From Psychrobacter sp. NG25 (GTDB lineage: Bacteria; Pseudomonadota; Gammaproteobacteria; Pseudomonadales; Moraxellaceae), in assembly GCF_015234355.1 (NCBI RefSeq), contig NZ_JADGMV010000004.1, forward strand, positions 248,001-312,000: a stretch of DNA of 64,000 nt, in the 5' to 3' direction. The notes under the pieces were generated by a model, which worked only from the letters and a program-made list of their open reading frames with translations, ran no database searches and was not told the DNA's origin. Both the position numbers and the translations under genes were made by a program. Numbering within the stretch: the first letter of the stretch is position 1; each line of letters opens with the position of its first letter. Of the stretch, positions 47,070 through 56,529 are shown piece by piece.

Positions 47070-48092
47070 TTAAATCGCTAACCGCGAAAACTTATCCTGA
47101 TACTCTTTTGGTGTCAGCTCCGTTGCGCGCTTAAAGAGGCGTGTGAATGAAGAAATATCATCATAGCCCACTTGTTCAGCAAGCGATTTTATCGTCACAT
47201 CTCCCAATTCTAGCAGGCGCTTTGCCTGCTCAATTCTGACAGCTTGAATATACTCAATCGGGCGCATGGCAACAGAAGATTGAAAACGCCTGTTTAAAGT
47301 ACGCGGGGTGATATTGACCATGGCAGCCAATCCGCTCACCTGAATAGTCTGATAAAAATTTTCCTCAATGAATTCTTGTACCTGCTTGACCAATGGGTCT
47401 GAATGCGGTTTGTGCAACGTTACGTTGGTATAGCTGTTTTGATTGCCTCGTTTACTATCGATGATTTGGGTTTTGGCTACTTGAGTAGAAATCTCACGTC
47501 CGCAATAGCGCTCTATTAGTAACAATCCCAAATCATAAAATGCACTACCACCCGCCGCACAAAATATATTACCCGACTGACTGTCTGATTTACTCTTCGA
47601 ATGGGTGACAAACTGATTCTCTTGTAAGTTAACGGGTGGAAAATCTGCCTTGAATTTACTGGCGTAACCCCAGTGCGTGGTGGCGATTTTATTATCTAAT
47701 AATCCTGCTTTTGCCAGAAAAAAAGCGCCGCTACAGTTGCTGGCTATATCTGACTTGGTGTCTGCCAACCGCTTTAAATGGGGTATTAATTCTGCATTTC
47801 GGCTCAATACTTTATCGATTGAATCACCAATAGTCGGAATCAATAGCAAGTCGCATTCCGCCACTTCCTGAATATCGCAATGCGCTTGCATGATCAAGCG
47901 GTTGCTACATCTAATATCCACGCCACCAACGCTCGCTATCTGCACATTAAATCGTGGTTCTACTGGCTCATCTAAAAATCGTTGCCAACTGACACCAGTG
48001 AATGAGAATAAATCTAACGCACCTGTCAACGCGCTGCCGAGCACACCATCGAATCCAATAATAATGACTTTAAACGGTTTGAAATAGGGCAT
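47070..48092 (-). CDS. GlxA-type AraC family transcriptional regulator
   Basis: 340 residues. The N-terminal half is a DJ-1/PfpI-like domain (VIIGFDGVLGSALTGALDLFSF, IASNCSGAFFLAKAGLLDNK) serving as a ligand sensor. The C-terminal AraC double HTH is VSGLAAMVNITPRTLNRRFQ and IKSLAEQVGYDDISSFTRLF. AAAAGGAG lies before the ATG. It is divergent from the acyl-CoA dehydrogenase operon, whose promoter region carries AraC-type direct repeats, so activation of that operon is likely. Confidence 0.9.
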   Translation of the reverse strand: MPYFKPFKVIIIGFDGVLGSALTGALDLFSFTGVSWQRFLDEPVEPRFNVQIASVGGVDIRCSNRLIMQAHCDIQEVAECDLLLIPTIGDSIDKVLSRNAELIPHLKRLADTKSDIASNCSGAFFLAKAGLLDNKIATTHWGYASKFKADFPPVNLQENQFVTHSKSKSDSQSGNIFCAAGGSAFYDLGLLLIERYCGREISTQVAKTQIIDSKRGNQNSYTNVTLHKPHSDPLVKQVQEFIEENFYQTIQVSGLAAMVNITPRTLNRRFQSSVAMRPIEYIQAVRIEQAKRLLELGDVTIKSLAEQVGYDDISSFTRLFKRATELTPKEYQDKFSRLAI

Positions 48093-48169
48093 GGGTATCT
48101 ATTCTCCTTTTACTTGACTGACCAAAAATATAAATTTTCTATCTGAATTTTCTAAATATAAGTGTTATT

Positions 48170-48209
48170 TATGTCGTATTTGACCATAATTATGTCATAA
48201 ATGACAATA
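48170..48209 (+). promoter_or_regulatory. Tandem direct repeats, candidate AraC-type operator
   Basis: Two 19-bp units with TATGTC...TGAC...ATA (48170-48188 and 48191-48209) match at 15 of 19 positions and are spaced 21 bp, two helical turns. This is the geometry expected for an AraC-family dimer. They lie between the regulator (start 48092) and the operon (start 48275). Confidence 0.65.
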
Positions 48210-48274
48210 CGGTAAGGCGTTAAATTAGCTTAATATCGATTGATAACCAAATTTAATCAGCTAACGAGAATACT

Positions 48275-50080
48275 ATGGCAGCAGATACGCTTATCAATGA
48301 CTTTGAGTTACCGTTCCAATTGTATGATGTATTGGGTACTGAAAATTTAACCGAGCATGCTAAGTTTGCAGAGCATAGCCGCGAAACGTTTGATGCCGTA
48401 TTGGATACGGCCAACAAAATTGCGACCCAGTTGTTTTTGCCGCATAACCATGTAGCGGATAAGAATGAGCCACAGTTTGATGGTAAAAAGGTCAGCATGC
48501 TAAGTGATGTAAAAGTCGCTTTTGATGCATTCCGTGAGTCAGGGTTCATCGCTGGTCGTTATAGTTTTGAAGACGGCGGCATGCAGTTGCCTGAAACAGT
48601 GATGACGGCCGTGGCAGGTTATTTTATGGCTGCCAATCCATCAACGACTGCTTATCCATTTTTGACCACTGCTGCGATTAATGTGATTTCACATTTTGCT
48701 AGCGATGAGATTAAAGCTGCCTTTATGCCGCGCATGCTGACAGGTGAATTCACTGGAACCATGGCATTGACCGAGCCACATGCAGGTTCGTCACTTGCTG
48801 ATATCAAAACCACTGCGGTAAAACAAGACGATGGTTCTTACCGCGTAAAAGGCAGCAAGATTTATATCTCAGGCGGTGATCATGAACTGTCTGACAATAT
48901 CGTCCATTTAGTATTGGCCAAGGTGCCAGGTGGTCCAGGCGGCGTGAAAGGCATCTCTTTATTTGCTGTTCCCAAGTATCGCTTAAACGATGATGCATCG
49001 GTCGGCGAGCGCAACGATGTGCATTTGACAGGACTCATTCATAAGCTAGGCTATAGAGGCACGACGTCTACGGCATTGAGCTTTGGTGACGAAGGTGAGT
49101 GTTATGGTTATCTCATCGGTGAAGAGCATTTCGGCCTGCGCTATATGTTCAAAATGATGAATGAAGCGCGCATCGCTGTTGGTTTTGGCGCATCGATGGT
49201 TGGTTATCGCGGTTATCAGTATTCACTTGATTATGCTAAAGACAGAACGCAAGGCAGAATCGCCCCGAACAATAAACCTGAAGATGCGGCAACCGCTATC
49301 ATTAATCATGGTGACGTAAAGCGTATGTTACTCGCGCAAAAAGCCTACTCTGAAGGTGGTATCTCCTTATGTCTATATGGTTCAAACCTGATTGACCGTA
49401 TCAATACTTGTGAAGACGAAACATTAAAAAATGAGCTGACAGAGTTGTTAGATCTTCTTACCCCAGTATTGAAAGCATGGCCATCTGAATATGGGCCAAA
49501 AGCCAATGACTTGGGCATTCAAGTATTGGGCGGTGCAGGCTATACGCGTGAGTATCAGGCTGAGCAGTTTTGGCGTGACAATCGCCTAAACCCCATCCAT
49601 GAAGGCACAAATGGTGTGCAGGCGCTAGATTTGTCATTCCGCAAGTTATGGCAAAAAGGTGGTTTGGGTATTCAAATTCTCAAACGTGAAATCACGCAGG
49701 ATCTAGAAAATATCACTACACCTGAGAGCGCGCAACTTGCAGGTAAATTGATGCCTTACATGGGTCACTTACATGAAGTATTAGTGCATCTCAGCAAAGT
49801 GTTACAAACCGAAGAAGCCGTGACATTGACGGGCAACGCGCAAGCATTGATGAATATCTTTGCCTCAATTGTACTGAGCTGGATCTGGATTCGTCAAGCG
49901 AGTAAGGCTGAGCAGCTATTAAGCACGACGCAAAATGCTGAGCAGCAGAATTTCTATAAAGGCAAGATACAAGCGGCCAAATACTTCATCGATTGGGAAC
50001 TACCATTAGTTAAACGCGACATCGAATTATTAACCAATACCAACTCGGTTTGTACTGATATGCAAACAGAATGGTTCTAA
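48275..50080 (+). CDS. Acyl-CoA dehydrogenase (DmdC-like, about 600 residues)
   Basis: 601 residues with the flavin-binding ALTEPHAGSSLADI near residue 170 and IYISGGDHELSDNIVHLVLAK. The C-terminal catalytic Glu region is RLNPIHEGTNGVQALDL. The long form and C-terminal extension (after about residue 460) resemble the subgroup containing 3-methylmercaptopropionyl-CoA dehydrogenase (DmdC). It makes 2,3-enoyl-CoA. It is the first gene of a four-gene operon-like series. Confidence 0.9.
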   Translation: MAADTLINDFELPFQLYDVLGTENLTEHAKFAEHSRETFDAVLDTANKIATQLFLPHNHVADKNEPQFDGKKVSMLSDVKVAFDAFRESGFIAGRYSFEDGGMQLPETVMTAVAGYFMAANPSTTAYPFLTTAAINVISHFASDEIKAAFMPRMLTGEFTGTMALTEPHAGSSLADIKTTAVKQDDGSYRVKGSKIYISGGDHELSDNIVHLVLAKVPGGPGGVKGISLFAVPKYRLNDDASVGERNDVHLTGLIHKLGYRGTTSTALSFGDEGECYGYLIGEEHFGLRYMFKMMNEARIAVGFGASMVGYRGYQYSLDYAKDRTQGRIAPNNKPEDAATAIINHGDVKRMLLAQKAYSEGGISLCLYGSNLIDRINTCEDETLKNELTELLDLLTPVLKAWPSEYGPKANDLGIQVLGGAGYTREYQAEQFWRDNRLNPIHEGTNGVQALDLSFRKLWQKGGLGIQILKREITQDLENITTPESAQLAGKLMPYMGHLHEVLVHLSKVLQTEEAVTLTGNAQALMNIFASIVLSWIWIRQASKAEQLLSTTQNAEQQNFYKGKIQAAKYFIDWELPLVKRDIELLTNTNSVCTDMQTEWF

Positions 50081-50102
50081 GGACAACTCTAAGGAAAGAG
50101 AC

Positions 50103-51110
50103 ATGACAAAAATTAATAAACAGTGGCGATTAAAAGCAAGACCAGTAGGCGAGCCTAGTGCCGAGACTTGGGATTATACCGAGACAGAAATACCGACTAT
50201 CACCGATGGTCAGCTACTGATTAAAGTTGAATACATCTCTATCGATCCGGCGATGCGTGGTTGGCTAAACGATGCCAAATCTTATATCGCACCGGTACAG
50301 ATTGGTGAAGTCATGCGTGCTGGTACTGTAGGCGAAGTGATTGAAAGTAAGCATGAGAAATTTATCGTTGGTGACTATGTCGCAGGTCACGATGGCGTGC
50401 AGTCCTATGCCGTCAGTGATGGTGCTAATCTGTACAAAGTTGATCCAAAACTGGCACCATTGTCTTACTACTTGGGCGTACTCGGCATGCCGGGTATGAC
50501 AGGGTATTTTGGTTTGCTCAAAACAGGTCAGCCAAAAGCGGGTGAGACTGTCGTCGTCTCTGGCGCAGCTGGTGCTGTTGGTAGCTTGGTTGGTCAGATT
50601 GCCAAAATTAAAGGCTGCCGCGTTGTCGGTATCGCAGGCGGCGCTGAGAAATGCAAATTCTTAGTCGATGAGCTTGGGTTTGATGCGACAATTGACTATA
50701 AAAATGAAGATGTGAAAAAAGCACTAAAGAAAACCTGTCCAGACGGCGTCGATGTGTACTTTGACAACGTAGGCGGTGATATCTTAAATGACGTCCTCAC
50801 ACAAATAAACCTGCATGCGCGTATCGTCATTTGCGGTGCGATCAGTCAGTATAACAACACCACAGAAGTCAAAGGCCCATCGAACTATTTATCATTATTG
50901 GTCAATCGTGCCCGTATGGAAGGCATCGTGGTATTTGATAATATCAAAGAATATCCAGTCGCCATGAAAGATATCGCTGGCTGGATTCAGTCAGGTGATA
51001 TGAAAGTGAAAGACCATATCGTTGAAGGTATCGAGACGTTCCCAGATACTTTGATGATGCTCTTTAAAGGTGAAAACTTCGGTAAACTAGTACTTAAGGT
51101 AGAGGGATAG
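50103..51110 (+). CDS. MDR-family NADPH-dependent oxidoreductase (CurA/YncB-like)
   Basis: 335 residues of the medium-chain reductase family without zinc ligands. Seen: DPAMRGWLNDAKSY, the GxGxxG-like nucleotide site VVSGAAGAVGSLVGQIAK, and GVDVYFDNVGGDILNDVL. This subgroup (curcumin reductase, alkenal/one oxidoreductases) reduces double bonds of enones. AAGGAAAG precedes the ATG, 22 bp after the dehydrogenase. It may reduce an enoyl intermediate. Confidence 0.9.
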   Translation: MTKINKQWRLKARPVGEPSAETWDYTETEIPTITDGQLLIKVEYISIDPAMRGWLNDAKSYIAPVQIGEVMRAGTVGEVIESKHEKFIVGDYVAGHDGVQSYAVSDGANLYKVDPKLAPLSYYLGVLGMPGMTGYFGLLKTGQPKAGETVVVSGAAGAVGSLVGQIAKIKGCRVVGIAGGAEKCKFLVDELGFDATIDYKNEDVKKALKKTCPDGVDVYFDNVGGDILNDVLTQINLHARIVICGAISQYNNTTEVKGPSNYLSLLVNRARMEGIVVFDNIKEYPVAMKDIAGWIQSGDMKVKDHIVEGIETFPDTLMMLFKGENFGKLVLKVEG

Positions 51111-51113
51111 ATC

Positions 51114-51896
51114 ATGACACTGAATACAAACGGAATTGCATCAGATGTAACGGGTAAACGAATTTTAATCACGGGCGGTGCATCAGGCATCGGGGCAGCA
51201 AGCGCATTATTGCTAGCCAGTCGCGGCGCAAAAGTCGTGATCGGTGATATGGCAGAAGAAATGGGAGAAGCGGTTGCCAAGCAAGGTCAAGACGCTGGCA
51301 ACAGTATTGTCTTCAAAAAAGTAGACGTGACCAGTGGTGATGAAGTACGAGCGTTGTTCGACTTTGCAGTAGAAACGCTTGGTGGCCTAGATGTTGTGGT
51401 AAACAATGCTGGTATCGACCATAAGCCTTCGCCGATGCATGAGCTGAGTGATGAGGACTTTGATCGTAATATCGCAGTGAATTTAAAAGGCGTTTGGCAC
51501 TGTATGCGTGCCGCCGTCAACTGTATGATACCTAATGGTGGCGGTCATGTGATTAACGTCGCATCTATCGCAGGCCTACGCTCAGCGCCTATGATTTCAG
51601 CTTATAGCGCTGCTAAACATGGGGTTATGGGTCTGACCAAATCTGCTGCTCATGAGTATGCCCGCGCCAATATTCGTTTTAACGCTGTATGCCCAAGCTT
51701 CATTGATACACCGATGGTACGCAATACCATGGCGACCATGGACGAGCGTACGCAGCAAGCAACGATTAAGGCAAGTCCACTGCGCCGCCTAGGAGATGTG
51801 AATGAAATTTCTAGTGCGATTGCATGGCTAGCTAGCGATGAAAGCACCTTTATGAATGGCCATGCCTTTACACTCGATGGTGGTATGCTAGCGTAA
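51114..51896 (+). CDS. SDR-family dehydrogenase
   Basis: 260 residues. The NAD(P)-binding motif is LITGGASGIGAAS (about residues 19-31), NNAGID follows, and the active site is Ser in INVASIAGLRS with YSAAKHG. Only 3 bp after the MDR gene; GAGGGA precedes the ATG. The family oxidises or reduces secondary alcohols; the substrate is unknown. Confidence 0.88.
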   Translation: MTLNTNGIASDVTGKRILITGGASGIGAASALLLASRGAKVVIGDMAEEMGEAVAKQGQDAGNSIVFKKVDVTSGDEVRALFDFAVETLGGLDVVVNNAGIDHKPSPMHELSDEDFDRNIAVNLKGVWHCMRAAVNCMIPNGGGHVINVASIAGLRSAPMISAYSAAKHGVMGLTKSAAHEYARANIRFNAVCPSFIDTPMVRNTMATMDERTQQATIKASPLRRLGDVNEISSAIAWLASDESTFMNGHAFTLDGGMLA

Positions 51897-52046
51897 CTGT
51901 GGCAATTGAGCGCTCATTATTTATTTACTAGTGCTCGATAATCGCTGTTAGATATGACAGCGATTATCTGCATTTAGCGACCTAGTGATGGTGCTCAGGC
52001 ATGATTGTTTGAGAATATAAAGTTTATAAAAATATAAGGAATAACG

Positions 52047-52808
52047 ATGAAAGATTTATTTGATTTAACCGGTAAAGTTGCTTTGGTTACTGGCGCTAGC
52101 CGTGGTATTGGCGAATCTATTGCTCGTTTATTGGCTTCAAGAGGCGCGCATGTGATCGTCTCTAGTCGTAAGATTGATGCTTGCCAAGCAGTCGCTGATA
52201 GCATCGTCGCTGATGGTCACAAAGCAAGCGCCTTTGCTTGTCATGTAGGTGAGATGGCGCAGATTGATGCGATTTTTGAGCATATCAAAAGTGAATTTGG
52301 TCAAATCGATATCTTAGTCAATAACGCTGCAGCTAACCCGTACTACGGCCATATCTTAGATACAGATTTAGCAGCTTTTGATAAGACCGTCGAAGTTAAT
52401 ATCCGCGGTTATTTCTTTATGTCGACGGCCGCTGGCAAAATGATGAAAGAGCAAGGCGGCGGTGTCATTTTGAATACCGCATCGGTCAACGGTTTGGTAG
52501 CAGGCGACAAGCAAGGCATTTACTCAATCACCAAAGCGGCGGTTATTAGCATGACCAAAGCTTTTGCAAAAGAATGTGGCCCACTCAATATCCGCGTCAA
52601 TGCGTTATTGCCAGGTTTAACCGATACCAAGTTCGCCTCTGCCTTAACAACCAATGATAAAGTCTTAAAAATGGCGCTACATGCTATTCCACTAGGGCGC
52701 GTCGCGAATCCTGATGAAATGGCTGGCACAGTATTGTATCTAGTGTCGGACGCTTCAAGTTATACCACAGGCGCAACGATCGTTGTCGATGGCGGTATGC
52801 TGGCTTAA
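52047..52808 (+). CDS. SDR-family dehydrogenase (second in operon)
   Basis: 253 residues. The nucleotide motif is LVTGASRGIGESIA (about 12-25), with NNAAANPYYG and active-site residues in LNTASVNGLVA and YSITKAAV. The NPYYG variant after NNAA is typical of glucose/ribitol-type SDRs often placed with acyl-CoA genes. A 150-bp gap from the preceding gene suggests a possible internal promoter. Confidence 0.88.
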   Translation: MKDLFDLTGKVALVTGASRGIGESIARLLASRGAHVIVSSRKIDACQAVADSIVADGHKASAFACHVGEMAQIDAIFEHIKSEFGQIDILVNNAAANPYYGHILDTDLAAFDKTVEVNIRGYFFMSTAAGKMMKEQGGGVILNTASVNGLVAGDKQGIYSITKAAVISMTKAFAKECGPLNIRVNALLPGLTDTKFASALTTNDKVLKMALHAIPLGRVANPDEMAGTVLYLVSDASSYTTGATIVVDGGMLA

Positions 52809-52857
52809 TTAGCCGATCAGAAAACTTGGAATATAAATTCAAGAAAAGTTACTTAAG

Positions 52858-52886
52858 AACCGCATGAAATTTACTTTCATGCGGTT
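52858..52886 (+). terminator. Terminator of the acyl-CoA operon
   Basis: AACCGCATGAAA (52858-52869) and TTTCATGCGGTT (52875-52886) form a perfect stem, followed by five T. Confidence 0.95.
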
Positions 52887-53028
52887 TTTTTGATTTGGTT
52901 TTTTGATGGAATGTTAAAATAATCTTGGTTTTGCACTAACGAATAAATTGCTAATTTTAAATGAGCATCAGCTGTATAGTGGCATAATAAAGCTGCTAAT
53001 CGCTACTTGAATAATATAGGAATTAAGC

Positions 53029-53871
53029 ATGAATTCAGTGATCAATCATAAAATAAATATAACTTCTCAAAATAAAACATGGCTATTCGTGCCAGCGACT
53101 CGCATCGACAGAGTAGCCAAAGCTTTTGCTAGTGGCGCAGATGCAGTTATTGTCGATTTAGAAGATGCCGTTGCGCCAGAGAGTAAAGCAGACGCCCGCG
53201 AAGCATTACAGCAATATCATGACAGCGCAGGTTATCAGCCGATTTGGGTACGTGTTAATAAGGCAGGTAGAGAGGAGTTTTTCAAAGACATAGTACTTTG
53301 TCAAAAAATGCCAAATTTGGCTGGCGTGCTACTGGCTAAAGCTGAGCAAGTCGCCGACATTGAGAGCGTATATCAGCTTACCAACTTACCTGTGATTGCA
53401 TTGATTGAGAGTGCCATTGGATTATATCAAATCGACAGTATGGCAAAAGCAGTCGGGTTAGCCGCGTTTAGTTATGGATTTTTAGATCTGTGCAATGATT
53501 TGCGGGTACAAGTAGATACGCCTGCTGCGGATATCATCGCTAACCAAATCCGCTACCAATTAATTCTAACGTCAAAAGTACATCAGTTGGCAGCGCCTAT
53601 TGATACGGTTTATCCTGACTTCAATGATGAGATAGGATTAAGCGCGCGAGTAAATTTATGGTCACAGATGGGCATGTCAGGAATGCTGTGTATTCATCCC
53701 AAACAAGTGGCTGTCGTCAAGCAGGCATTACAACCAACAGACGAAGCATTGTCATTTGCTCAGCGTGTGGTCGAGGAGTATGAGCGCAGTGGACAGGCAG
53801 TGTTTGAAATAGATGGTCAAATGGCAGATGCACCAGTGATTGAGAGCAGTCGTCAACTGTTAGATAAGTAG
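53029..53871 (+). CDS. HpcH/HpaI aldolase / CitE-like lyase
   Basis: 280 residues. The (beta/alpha)8 CitE-like fold shows WLFVPATRIDRVAKAFASGADAVIVDLEDAV (N-terminal signature, split here), VIALIESAIGLYQI (metal-binding Glu) and FGFLDLCNDLR-like FSYGFLDLCNDL. CitE-like proteins act on CoA-esters such as citramalyl- or malyl-CoA, or as thioesterases. It has its own promoter region after the terminator, but its position suggests a link to the acyl-CoA operon. Confidence 0.85.
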   Translation: MNSVINHKINITSQNKTWLFVPATRIDRVAKAFASGADAVIVDLEDAVAPESKADAREALQQYHDSAGYQPIWVRVNKAGREEFFKDIVLCQKMPNLAGVLLAKAEQVADIESVYQLTNLPVIALIESAIGLYQIDSMAKAVGLAAFSYGFLDLCNDLRVQVDTPAADIIANQIRYQLILTSKVHQLAAPIDTVYPDFNDEIGLSARVNLWSQMGMSGMLCIHPKQVAVVKQALQPTDEALSFAQRVVEEYERSGQAVFEIDGQMADAPVIESSRQLLDK

Positions 53872-53949
53872 CTAAAGTTTGTTAAATCAACACTATTATT
53901 ATTGATATAATGATTCTCTCACTCGATATTATTGTGCATAAAATATTTC

Positions 53950-54055
53950 TATAGTCGGTTCAATATAATTTAGATACAAGGAAGGCGAGTGAAAGTACTC
54001 AACTCGTAGACTAAGCAAGCCTGACACCGTACCAATTTATAGAGGATTGACTATA
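53950..54055. repeat. Dispersed 107-bp repeat, copy 2
   Basis: It starts TATAGTCGGTTCAATATAAT and ends in GACTATA; the outer 24 bp are an imperfect inverted repeat. It shares ATACAAGG and GCGAGTGAAAG with copy 1. It lies directly before the efflux operon, ending 58 bp from the chosen start. The rest of the 241-bp gap holds no gene. Confidence 0.7.
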
Positions 54056-54112
54056 CATAGACCATATTGCCCATCAGTATCAAACGCTCTTACTCAAAAT
54101 CGGAGAAACTCA

Positions 54113-55309
54113 TTGCGAGCTGTCAACTATAAGTATTTGATTGTGATTGTTCTACTAGCGCTTGCAGTGAGTTTTGCTATCTTTCGTTGGTGGCGAGGAC
54201 CGCTGTTGCCTAGCTATACAGTCTCATCTATGCCATTGGTACAAACGGTAGTTGCGACCGGACGTGTCGTGACGACATCACGTACTCAAATTGGTAGTGA
54301 GGTGACGGGGGTCGTGCTTGAGCGCTTGGTACAAGAAGGCGACGAAGTGGCAAAAGGTGATTTATTATTGGTACTTAGCTCAGATGATGTGGCTGCACAA
54401 GTACGTCAAGCAGAGGCTGAGTTGGCTGAGCTTGTGACCAGTAGACGCCCACAAGCACAGGTTGACCTATCAAAAGCTGAGGTGCAGCTTACACAGGCGA
54501 CTCGTAATGTGGCACGTCGACATGAATTGGCAGCAATTTCAGCGATATCGGATGAAGAAATGGAGCAGGCGGAGCAGTCCCAGAGCCAAGCCCGCAATGA
54601 CTTGGAAGCGGCGCGTCTAAGAGCAAAGGCATTGGCTTCTGGCGGTGTTGAAGAAGCACTATTACGTGAGCGCATTGCGGCATTGCAGGCTCAACTGGCC
54701 AAGACAGAAGTGCGTAGCAAGGTTGCTGGCACAGTACTGACTCGTGACGTGGAGCCGGGCGATCTGGTACAGCCCGGTAAAACCTTATTTACTATAGCAC
54801 TTGCTGGCAATACAGAGGTACATGTACCGCTTGATGAGCGCAATTTATCACGATTGGCCTTGCAACAAGAAGCGCTTGCCATCGCCGATGCGTATCCAGA
54901 TCAACCTTTTCCTACTCGTATTGACTTCATAGCACCGAGTATTGATTCGCAGCGAGGTACGGTAGAGGTTCGGCTATCGGTTGATCCCGTGCCTGAGTTT
55001 CTACGACAAGACATGACCGTTTCAGTGAATATTGAAACAGGTCGCCGTGAGCAGGCACTGGTGCTGCCCAATGATGCTTTAGCCAATATCCAAGAAGATA
55101 CGGCTCAAGTATGGTTGCTACGTGAGGGTAAAGTACAACGTCAAAAAATAACATTAGGACTTCGTGGTCTAGCGATGTCGGAAGTCATTGCAGGGCTGGA
55201 TAACGGAGATCAAGTGCTGGTTGATGCGACTTCGCCATTGGTCGATGGTGAGCGAGTGCGTACTGATGAGTCAGCAACCCGTAATGAACCAGTGGTAACC
55301 TCCAAGTGA
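54113..55309 (+). CDS. MacA/HlyD-like periplasmic adaptor of an efflux pump
   Basis: About 398 residues. A single N-terminal membrane helix (about 10-27: YLIVIVLLALAVSFAIF). The lipoyl-like hairpin contains VVATGRVVTTSRTQIGSEVTGVVLE and TEVRSKVAGTVLTRDVEPGDLVQPGK; a coiled-coil helix is rich in Glu, Ala and Gln; a beta-barrel follows (VHVPLDERNLSRL). I prefer the TTG start at 54113, which has GGAGA at 6-nt spacing. A TTG at 54047 lies inside the repeat. It couples to the permease and ATPase genes downstream. Confidence 0.88.
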   Translation: MRAVNYKYLIVIVLLALAVSFAIFRWWRGPLLPSYTVSSMPLVQTVVATGRVVTTSRTQIGSEVTGVVLERLVQEGDEVAKGDLLLVLSSDDVAAQVRQAEAELAELVTSRRPQAQVDLSKAEVQLTQATRNVARRHELAAISAISDEEMEQAEQSQSQARNDLEAARLRAKALASGGVEEALLRERIAALQAQLAKTEVRSKVAGTVLTRDVEPGDLVQPGKTLFTIALAGNTEVHVPLDERNLSRLALQQEALAIADAYPDQPFPTRIDFIAPSIDSQRGTVEVRLSVDPVPEFLRQDMTVSVNIETGRREQALVLPNDALANIQEDTAQVWLLREGKVQRQKITLGLRGLAMSEVIAGLDNGDQVLVDATSPLVDGERVRTDESATRNEPVVTSK

Positions 55310-56529
55310 AAAATTTGTTCGGGCGCCTATGGATCGACGCGGTCATTGCGATCAGTTTTTTACGCGAGGGACGGGTACAGTCGCTGATGATTACATTAGG
55401 TGTGGCTATTGGTGTGGCTGTTATCGTGTTTATCACAGCCTTAATTCAAGGTTTACAAACCAATTTAATCGATAAAACGCTTGGTAGCCAATCTCATATT
55501 CAATTGGTATCACCAGATGAAGTTAATCTAGTGGCACCAGTAGCAGCGGGAACCGCACAGCTGATACAAGAAGATAAGCGTCCCCAACGGCTACGATCTA
55601 TCAATAACTGGCAGCAGATTACCGCTACCTTAGATAAACTACCGTTACTGACGGCAGTATCACCTGTGGTATCAGGACCTGCGTTTGTTCGGCGCGGAGA
55701 AGCTTTAGAGTCGGTCGTATTAGTCGGAACAGAGCTCGAACGATACCAAAAAATCATACCGCTTGATGAGTATCTAATCAGTGGCGATCTGCGAGTCGGT
55801 GCTGATAATGTACTCATCGGCAGTGAGCTTGCCAACAATCTCGGTGTTCAAGTGGGTAGCAAGCTGCGACTCGATACAGGTGAGCAGGACAATACCGTGG
55901 TAAATGTCGCTGGGATATTTGAGTTGGGTGTCCGTGAGCTGGATGCACGTTATGTCTATCTGGACCTAAAGCAAGCACAGTCATTGCTCAGTTTGCCAGG
56001 AGGCGTCACAGTGATTGACCTAACGGTTGCCGATATCTTTGAGGCGGACAATATTGCTGAGCAAGTAGGGCGTCTGACCTCTTTGCAGGCAGAAAGTTGG
56101 ATTGAGACCAATGCACAATTGATGAGTGGGCTATCAGCGCAGAGCTTGTCTACCAATATGATTATCGTTTTTGTGGGTATTTCGGTCGCCTTTGGTATTG
56201 CGAGCGTACTATCCGTCAGTGTGGTACAGCGTACTCGAGAAATTGGAATCTTACGTGCCACTGGCGCGACTCGTCAGCAAATCTTATGGATATTTTTGAT
56301 TCAGGGTGCTGTGTTTGGTTTGCTTGGTTCTGTTTTGGGTAGTGCGGTGAGTTATGTGCTGGTGTGGGTATTTAACACTTTTGGCCCAAGTTTATTTTAT
56401 ATTCCAGTGTCTATAGAGCTTATCTTACTAGCAATGTTGCTAGCGACGCTAACCGGTGTATTGGCTGCTGCTATACCAGCGCGCCGAGCTGCCGCATTGG
56501 ATCCCGTGGTGGCTATTCGTTATGTCTAA
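55306..56529 (+). CDS. MacB/FtsX-like ABC transporter permease
   Basis: 407 residues. The N-terminal helix is MITLGVAIGVAVIVFITALIQ (about 27-47), followed by a periplasmic domain and three C-terminal helices (about 285-405) with the FtsX signature EIGILRATGATRQQILWIF and [18 protein letters not shown]. It is the core of MacB but without a fused ATPase. The start is GTG 55306, overlapping the adaptor stop by 4 bp. Translation is thus coupled. Confidence 0.9.
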   Translation: MKNLFGRLWIDAVIAISFLREGRVQSLMITLGVAIGVAVIVFITALIQGLQTNLIDKTLGSQSHIQLVSPDEVNLVAPVAAGTAQLIQEDKRPQRLRSINNWQQITATLDKLPLLTAVSPVVSGPAFVRRGEALESVVLVGTELERYQKIIPLDEYLISGDLRVGADNVLIGSELANNLGVQVGSKLRLDTGEQDNTVVNVAGIFELGVRELDARYVYLDLKQAQSLLSLPGGVTVIDLTVADIFEADNIAEQVGRLTSLQAESWIETNAQLMSGLSAQSLSTNMIIVFVGISVAFGIASVLSVSVVQRTREIGILRATGATRQQILWIFLIQGAVFGLLGSVLGSAVSYVLVWVFNTFGPSLFYIPVSIELILLAMLLATLTGVLAAAIPARRAAALDPVVAIRYV

